NCBI GenBank assembly: GCA_023277325.1
Contig: JALRIQ010000087.1
Span: 1 to 11,596, forward strand
From: Bacteroidia bacterium
GTDB lineage: Bacteria > Bacteroidota > Bacteroidia > UBA8524
Direction of reading: 5' to 3'
Length of the DNA stretch: 11,596 nt
The notes beneath the pieces are model-generated. The model ran no database searches and was not told where the DNA came from. It saw nothing but the letters and a program-made list of their open reading frames with translations. Positions 6,375 through 11,596 of the stretch are shown here, piece after piece; positions within the stretch are counted from its first letter, which is position 1, and each line of letters opens with the position of its first letter. A program made the translations under genes and the position numbers.

Positions 6375-9125
6375 ATGACCAAAAACCAGCAAGCTAATCC
6401 TAGCATTGACTTTCAACGCATTCTCGAAGCATCGAGCCTGCCGGTTGCCCTATGTATGATCGACGGCAGCTCCACTTTTTTGAATGATGCGTTCTCCGCC
6501 TATTTCCGAGATGGGAAAAAAGGAAATGAAAATATTGCCAAGCGTTTTGTGAGCGAGGACAATTGGGAACAAATTATCGAGAGCATTCGGAAAACTGGCG
6601 ACTGGGATTCCTATGCCATTCTCAATAAAGACAATGGCGATGAGATTGTTTTAAAAATTAAGGCAAGCTTGATTGAGCTGTCAAAAAAAAACGAAATCAT
6701 TGCGCTCTACTTCACTGAAACCAATGAAGCAAGACGACGTGTCTTTCGTCAGGGGCAACTCCTAAAAGCGGCCAGTGAATCTTCCACGGCACTGATTAAT
6801 ACGGAAAACCTCCAAGAGAGCCTTTATCAGGTAGCCGAATCCCTCGGGAAAGGCGTTCAAGCTGATCGATGTTATATTTTCGAGAGCACTTTCTTACCCG
6901 ATTCGGATCAAATATATGCCAGCCTCGTTACACAATGGTCGCGTTATCCTGAACTTGACAAAGCAGAAAATGTAAGCATGATTAGCTATACCATTTTCCA
7001 AGGTTTTTATGAAGCCCTATTGGAAGATGAACCTTATAGCCGAACCCGCGAACAACTCGAGGGGCATTCTAGGAAATACCTCGAAAAACGCCAAATCTAC
7101 TCCTTCATTTGCCTACCCATCTATAAAGATGAAGCCCTCTGGGGTTTTATGGGCTTTGACGATTGCCAATCTCCCCGACAATGGGACGAACAAGAAATTG
7201 CCAGTTTACGACTGCTTACAAATGGACTTTCATCCGTAATCAGCAATGTGCAGCTTCGCTCTGATTTATACTTGAATAATGTTCAATTAGAATCAGCAAT
7301 TCGCGCGTCCAAAGACAGTTTGTGGGATTATGATGTAAGGAAGGAAAAAATCTATTACTCGCCTCAGTTCATGGAGCTCCTTGGTTATACTGCCAATGAA
7401 TTAGAGGGTTCTTTAGGAGATCTCGAGACCTTTGTTCATCCAAAAGATGTCTATAAAATCTATAAAAGGCTTCAATATGTAGTAAGCGCTGGCCAGGAGA
7501 TTCGCGGTTTCGAAATCCGACTCATCCATAAAAGCGGAAGTCTTGTATGGATTCGCATTACTGCCAGACCAACTACCGACTTAAATGGCCACACACTGCG
7601 TATATCTGGCTCGAATACAGATATTACTCTGGAAAAACTCTATGAAACCAGGATTGCAGAGAGTCAGGAGCGTTATATCGAACTGGTCGACAACCTTCGT
7701 GAAACCGTATTCCAATTAAATAAATCAGGGAAAATTATCTTCCTAAACGAAGCATGGAACCTGATCAGTGGCGCTTCCCTTTCCGATAGTATGGGCAAAC
7801 CCTTCCGTTCCTATATCATCCAGGAGGACCAAGGAAAATTCGAGGCGGTACTCAATCACCTGCTCACCCATAAAAACGATTACCGAAGCTGCCTGGTGCG
7901 GATTACAGGACAAGGCGATGAGGTAAAATGGGCAGAGATTTTTGCACGAAGCTTTTTCAAAAAAGGAAATGAGCCCTATATCCTAGGGACCATTATCGAT
8001 GTAAGCCAACGGCAGTTTACAGAGCAAAGACTGATAGAAAGCGAAACACGTTACCGACTGATTTCAGAAAACATTAGCGATTTGGTCACCTTGCAGGATG
8101 AGCTTGGCAAATTTGTCTATGTCTCTCCTTCTGTTCGCACGATATTAGGATTAAACGAAGATCAGATTCTAGGAAACACCCCCCGGCAAATTTGGAAAGA
8201 AGAACAAATTTTGAATACCGCCTGGGAACGTGACCTCTTCGATGCAGGAACAGAAAACAGAAAAAGCTATGCCTTTTCGAAGGCCAATGGAACTCCAATT
8301 TGGCTCGAAACTGTGCGCTCTATCGTTTATACCGACAATGATGAACGTTTTATTATTCAATCCACAACAAGGGATATTTCTGCTTTTAAAGAAGCTGAAC
8401 TAAGTCTTAAAACAGCCTTAGATAAACAGCGGGAATTGAACGAGTTGAAGTCGAACTTTATTAGCATGGCTTCTCATGAATTTCGCACTCCGCTTACCAC
8501 AATTCGTTCCAGCATACAGCTCTTGGAAGAATATGGAAAGTCGGCTCCTGAAGAGCAGAAGCTTAAAATGAGCAAACATTATTCGCGCATTAAAGAGCAG
8601 ATTGAACGGGTTACCCGATTAATGAATGATGTGCTAACATTAGGCAAGTTTGATGCAGGGAAAACGCCTTTTAATGCGAAACCTCATGACTTGTTTAAGT
8701 TCTGTGAAGAGATTATCTCTGATCACTTTTCAAATACCTCGGATGGAAGAAAAATAAAACTGAGTCAGCGAGGGCCTGCGCGCACCATGTTATTCGATGC
8801 CAGTTTATTATCGCATGTGCTTTTGAACCTACTTTCCAATTCATTAAAGTATTCAAATGGTCGTCCCGACCCGGAATTAGACATTGTTTTTGAAGAGGAA
8901 AAGGTGTCTCTATTTGTACGTGATTTTGGAATTGGTATTCCAGAAGAGGATATTAGACTTGTTTTTCAATCTTTCTTCCGTTCTAAAAACGCAATTGACG
9001 TCCCGGGAACGGGGCTAGGGTTAGTTATAACAAAAGAATTTGTAGAATTGCATAAAGGAAACATTTACATCCAAAGCGAAATCAACAAGCAAACGGAAGT
9101 AATTGTAGAACTCCCTATCAACTAA
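6375..9125 (+). CDS. Cytosolic PAS/GAF multi-sensor histidine kinase
   Basis: The protein has 916 residues and no signal peptide or membrane helix, so it should sense an intracellular cue. Domains in order: a PAS-like region (~10-115), GAF (~128-290, with RCYIFE and a WDEQEIASLRLL end), PAS with PAC (~303-425, WDYDV...YYSPQFMELLGY), PAS (~428-548), PAS (~555-675), HisKA (~685-755) and HATPase_c (~795-915). The phosphoacceptor is H701 in SHEFRTPL. The ATP-binding N box has N822 (LLSNSLKYS), the G1 box D850 (DFGIGIP) and the G2 box G878-x-G-x-G (GTGLGL), so the kinase core looks intact. There is no attached receiver. The partner is surely the response regulator 4 bp downstream. The ligand of the GAF and PAS domains cannot be read; no haem or flavin motif stands out. 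The start at 6375 was chosen because an earlier in-frame ATG at 6276 would lie inside the divergent pssA gene. Confidence 0.92.
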   Translation: MTKNQQANPSIDFQRILEASSLPVALCMIDGSSTFLNDAFSAYFRDGKKGNENIAKRFVSEDNWEQIIESIRKTGDWDSYAILNKDNGDEIVLKIKASLIELSKKNEIIALYFTETNEARRRVFRQGQLLKAASESSTALINTENLQESLYQVAESLGKGVQADRCYIFESTFLPDSDQIYASLVTQWSRYPELDKAENVSMISYTIFQGFYEALLEDEPYSRTREQLEGHSRKYLEKRQIYSFICLPIYKDEALWGFMGFDDCQSPRQWDEQEIASLRLLTNGLSSVISNVQLRSDLYLNNVQLESAIRASKDSLWDYDVRKEKIYYSPQFMELLGYTANELEGSLGDLETFVHPKDVYKIYKRLQYVVSAGQEIRGFEIRLIHKSGSLVWIRITARPTTDLNGHTLRISGSNTDITLEKLYETRIAESQERYIELVDNLRETVFQLNKSGKIIFLNEAWNLISGASLSDSMGKPFRSYIIQEDQGKFEAVLNHLLTHKNDYRSCLVRITGQGDEVKWAEIFARSFFKKGNEPYILGTIIDVSQRQFTEQRLIESETRYRLISENISDLVTLQDELGKFVYVSPSVRTILGLNEDQILGNTPRQIWKEEQILNTAWERDLFDAGTENRKSYAFSKANGTPIWLETVRSIVYTDNDERFIIQSTTRDISAFKEAELSLKTALDKQRELNELKSNFISMASHEFRTPLTTIRSSIQLLEEYGKSAPEEQKLKMSKHYSRIKEQIERVTRLMNDVLTLGKFDAGKTPFNAKPHDLFKFCEEIISDHFSNTSDGRKIKLSQRGPARTMLFDASLLSHVLLNLLSNSLKYSNGRPDPELDIVFEEEKVSLFVRDFGIGIPEEDIRLVFQSFFRSKNAIDVPGTGLGLVITKEFVELHKGNIYIQSEINKQTEVIVELPIN

Positions 9126-9129
9126 AAAT

Positions 9130-9873
9130 ATGGATCGAATCTTACTCATTGAAGACGAGCTCGACATCAGAGAGAACCTCTCGGAACTTTTTGAAAACAG
9201 AAGCTTCACTGTCTTCACCGCTGAAAATGGCAATGTAGGTTACGAGAAGGCTCGTGAGATAATTCCTGACGTGATCATTTCTGATGTTATCATGCAGGTA
9301 ATGGATGGCTTCGAGTTTCTGGAGGCTGTTAAAAATGATGCACGAACCATGCATATACCCGTTATCATGCTTACCGCCAAAAGTATGCTCGAGTCGAAGA
9401 TTCAGGGATTAAGAATTGGAGCGGATGATTACGTGACTAAGCCATTTGAATTCGAAGAACTTCTTGCCCGCGTGCAGTCGGCCATTCAAAATAGACAACG
9501 TGTCCTTCAAAAAATTAAGATCTCTCCGAGTGAAAGAGATGTTGAATCTAAAGACGATGTATTCCTGCGCAAGGTGATTACGGCTGTAGAGAAGAATATT
9601 GATAATTTTAACTTTTCTATTGATGATTTGGCGCGGGAAATCGGCTACAGCCGGTCATCCATCCAAAAGAAAATCAAAATACTCACAGGGAAAACCACTT
9701 CTCAGCTCATCCGTGAGTTCCGTTTGGAAAGGGCGCGTCAACTTATCCAACAAGATGCAGGATTCCTAAGCGAAATTGCATTGGCTGTAGGCTTTAATAG
9801 CTTGAGTTATTTCAGCAACAGCTACAAGGAATACTTCGGTGTTCCACCAAGCAAAATCAAGAACCTACACTAG
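9130..9873 (+). CDS. Two-component response regulator, receiver plus AraC-type DNA-binding domain
   Basis: The protein has 247 residues. The receiver (~1-125) has the acidic pocket E8-D9, phosphoacceptor D52, the switch residue T82 and K104 in the TKPFEFEELL segment. The usual Pro four residues after the phosphoacceptor is Gln (DVIMQVMDG), a small deviation that should not block phosphorylation. Residues ~145-247 are an AraC/XylS-type double helix-turn-helix: FSIDDLAREIGYSRSSIQKK for the first, and LSEIALAVGFNSLSYFSNSY with FGVPPSK for the second. The sequence therefore predicts a transcription factor switched by phosphorylation. It follows the kinase gene by 4 bp and is almost certainly co-transcribed with it. 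The layout resembles the output half of Bacteroidota hybrid two-component proteins, split here into a separate protein. The target genes are unknown. The stop codon lies in the inverted repeat at 9867-9888. Confidence 0.93.
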   Translation: MDRILLIEDELDIRENLSELFENRSFTVFTAENGNVGYEKAREIIPDVIISDVIMQVMDGFEFLEAVKNDARTMHIPVIMLTAKSMLESKIQGLRIGADDYVTKPFEFEELLARVQSAIQNRQRVLQKIKISPSERDVESKDDVFLRKVITAVEKNIDNFNFSIDDLAREIGYSRSSIQKKIKILTGKTTSQLIREFRLERARQLIQQDAGFLSEIALAVGFNSLSYFSNSYKEYFGVPPSKIKNLH

Positions 9874-9888
9874 GTTTTCCCCTAGTGT
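9867..9888. terminator. Small inverted repeat across two convergent stop codons, possible bidirectional terminator
   Basis: ACACTAGG (9867-9874) and CCTAGTGT (9881-9888) form a perfect 8-bp stem with a six-base loop (TTTTCC). The TAG of the response regulator (9871-9873) pairs exactly with the CTA that is the stop codon of the opposing secreted protein gene (9882-9884). No T-rich tract follows on either strand, so it is not a classical Rho-independent terminator. It may still act as an mRNA-end hairpin for both transcripts. Confidence 0.5.
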
Positions 9889-11596
9889 TGCACCAGTAAT
9901 TTCGTGGCTTTAAATCCAGTTCCCTGGATATAATAAATTCCGGTTTTTAATCCATCGGTTGGGAGGGAGGCACCATTCTTATGCACTTTGCTAAGCACCA
10001 ATCTGCCCTGTCCGTCGTAGATGCGAATTTCTTGCGATGCACCAAGTCGTTCATCCCATCGGAGGCTCACGTGTTGATTTGCTGGGTTTGGATAAACCAT
10101 AGCGCTCAGGTTCTCTTTCTCCATTAAACCAACCGCATCAAACGCTGGAATTTGTTTACCATAAGGCTTGATACGTGCAGTAAAGGCACCACGACCATGG
10201 GTATAAATAAAAAGCCTTCTATCCGAAGGACGAACACGAACCATGTCGACCACCACATTTGGAATAGCATCTTCCTGGAACCAGGTTTGGCCGCCATCTG
10301 TGGTATAAAATAAACCGCGGTCCGTTCCTGCAAAGAAAACAGAATCTGCGGCTGCAGGGTCCACATCTATCCAGTTTACGGGCATACCAACTGGCAAATT
10401 CCCACTGATATCAATAAATTCCGGCGTGTCCGAATCTGCTTTAATCACCTTCCATACACGTGATTCATCCGCGTAATTCACAAAACTCATGTAGAGTTCG
10501 GTATGATTCACTGGGTTTGGCGTAATGCAACCAATCCAACTCGAAAATAAGTTCTTGGGCATAAAGCCTCGGAGATTTTCTTCCTGGCCTATTTTTGTTC
10601 GACGCACATTTTTAATGCGGTAAAAAAGCGCATTGCTCCCCCCGATATAAACCGTTGGGTTAAGTTGGTTCGTGATTCCTACTGAGAATGGTTGAATATT
10701 CGTACCAATATTGATTTCATCCGTTATAGCATCGAATAATAAGCCACCATTTACAGACAGGTATACTCGTTTTTTAGTGGGATATACCACCATTTCACCA
10801 TCCTGTGGGTTGATGCCATATGGGTGGATAAACCAGGCACCATCATCAACTTCTTTATCGCTATCCGCATCAAAATCGTTGAGGATGTCTAGAGTAGTCA
10901 ACTTATCACTGCCAAATCCATCAACCCGGAAAATGCGCCCATTCTGAAAAGAAAGGTAAGCCAAAGAAGGTTCCTGTTGGCTAATTTCCGTGTAGGACCC
11001 ATCCGCACCATAAGCCTTTTTGAAAGTATCATTTCCGTTGAGGGTAAATTGAGTTCCATTATCTTGATAGCCGCCCATGATGGTCATACCCTCCGGAGCA
11101 AAAGTCCCCGTATAATATTGGGTAATGTTCAAGCCCCAGTTGAGGTCATCATGTCTATTGAGTTCACTCCATTTATAAGCATGCACTCCTCCATCATTTC
11201 CGATAATCATTAAATCTTTATCGTCTGGATGCTGAACCATGACATGGTAATCAGCGTGTGAGTTTTTCGCGAAATCCCATGTACTTCCGCCATCTATTGA
11301 ATGCATGAGGTTCACGGATCCGATTATGACTTTCGAAGGATCGTTTTGTTTTACCTCCATGGCAAGGCAATACCATGTAAAAGGATAACTTCCACCCTGT
11401 GTTGCAGGGTTCGTTCTTTGCTGCCATGTTGCTCCTTGATCCTGACTTCTATAAAACCCTATTAAGGCATTATTGCTATTATTTGCAACAGCAGCATACA
11501 CCCAGTTTGGTTGTTCTTTGCAATAAGCCAACTCAATTCTTCCCACGGTGCTTCCGCTTGGAATACCATTATCCACTAACACCCAAGAACCATCAT
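9882..11596 (-). CDS. Secreted beta-propeller (Asp-box/VPS10-like) protein with T9SS C-terminal sorting domain, 5' part missing
   Basis: The frame is open to the window edge (in-frame codons continue past a GTG at 11582 to 11595), so the gene starts outside and about 570 C-terminal residues are seen. Three Asp-box motifs of the form S/T-x-D-x-G-x-T-W are present: SQDQGATW (11424-11447), SIDGGSTW (11277-11300) and TTDGGQTW (10281-10304). These indicate a beta-propeller of the sialidase/sortilin (VPS10) type. They mark turns in the fold and do not prove sialidase activity; no catalytic Arg triad could be assigned. The last ~80 residues start with MVYPNPANQHVSLRW and include IRIYDGQGRLV and LKTGIYYIQ, the type A T9SS sorting signature. 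The protein is therefore exported through T9SS and probably released or attached to the cell surface. An N-terminal signal peptide is expected outside the window. Its ligand or substrate is not evident. Confidence 0.88.
   Translation of the reverse strand, partial: DGSWVLVDNGIPSGSTVGRIELAYCKEQPNWVYAAVANNSNNALIGFYRSQDQGATWQQRTNPATQGGSYPFTWYCLAMEVKQNDPSKVIIGSVNLMHSIDGGSTWDFAKNSHADYHVMVQHPDDKDLMIIGNDGGVHAYKWSELNRHDDLNWGLNITQYYTGTFAPEGMTIMGGYQDNGTQFTLNGNDTFKKAYGADGSYTEISQQEPSLAYLSFQNGRIFRVDGFGSDKLTTLDILNDFDADSDKEVDDGAWFIHPYGINPQDGEMVVYPTKKRVYLSVNGGLLFDAITDEINIGTNIQPFSVGITNQLNPTVYIGGSNALFYRIKNVRRTKIGQEENLRGFMPKNLFSSWIGCITPNPVNHTELYMSFVNYADESRVWKVIKADSDTPEFIDISGNLPVGMPVNWIDVDPAAADSVFFAGTDRGLFYTTDGGQTWFQEDAIPNVVVDMVRVRPSDRRLFIYTHGRGAFTARIKPYGKQIPAFDAVGLMEKENLSAMVYPNPANQHVSLRWDERLGASQEIRIYDGQGRLVLSKVHKNGASLPTDGLKTGIYYIQGTGFKATKLLVQH

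Noticed and set aside
6299..6406. 36-residue N-terminal extension of PssA
   Set aside because: The family's conserved N-terminus begins at the ATG at 6298; the extension would overlap the kinase gene and has no family resemblance.
9021..9354. Two antisense open frames of 70 codons across the kinase/regulator junction
   Set aside because: They lie opposite conserved HATPase and receiver coding sequence and show no domain or signal of their own.
1..11596. CRISPR arrays, insertion sequences, tRNA or rRNA genes, prophage or defence genes
   Set aside because: No regularly spaced repeats, transposase frames, terminal inverted repeats or RNA gene signatures were seen by eye; the window is densely packed with ordinary coding genes.

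Overview
The window looks like chromosomal DNA of a Bacteroidota bacterium, probably free-living and of the Flavobacteriales/Cytophagales type. Three things point there: a secreted protein with Asp-box repeats and a C-terminal type IX secretion (T9SS) sorting domain containing a YPNP motif; a bacterial GH3-family protein of the kind common in that phylum; and promoter-like TAnnTTTG boxes rather than classical -10/-35 elements. Base composition is moderate and even throughout. I see no sign of recent transfer, and no insertion sequence, tRNA, rRNA or CRISPR.

Layout. (1) Positions 1-2503, plus strand: the 3' end of a polyprenyl-phosphate-type GT2 glycosyltransferase overlaps by one base (TAATG) a 707-residue polytopic membrane protein that resembles a GT-C glycosyltransferase. 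Together they look like a sugar donor synthase and its membrane-bound user. (2) Positions 6298-2487, minus strand: a tight cluster, probably one operon, ordered pssA (phosphatidylserine synthase), purS (small subunit of FGAM synthase), a signal-peptide-bearing M28 metallopeptidase, and a GH3-like acyl-adenylate ligase. The first three overlap by 17 and about 23 bases, and the fourth follows after 54 bases. The GH3 gene and the membrane protein gene converge and overlap by 17 bp at their 3' ends. (3) Positions 6375-9873, plus strand: a two-gene signalling operon, diverging from pssA across only 76 bp. It encodes a soluble PAS-GAF-PAS-PAS-PAS histidine kinase and, 4 bp later, a response regulator with an AraC-type DNA-binding output. 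(4) Positions 11596-9882, minus strand: the 3' part of a gene for a large secreted beta-propeller protein, cut by the window end. It converges on the response regulator, and both stop codons lie in one small perfect inverted repeat.

How the genes relate. The GT2/GT-C pair, the pssA operon and the two-component pair are separate modules. Coding density is very high: every intergenic gap is under 80 bp, and no stretch above 300 bp lacks a gene. The individual families are known. The least ordinary points are the mixed pssA-purS-M28-GH3 operon (a purine subunit with no purQ or purL beside it, and a bacterial GH3 enzyme of unknown substrate), the back-to-back -7-like boxes in the 76-bp divergent region, and the hairpin that pairs two convergent stop codons. 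Nothing in the window clearly amounts to a new system.
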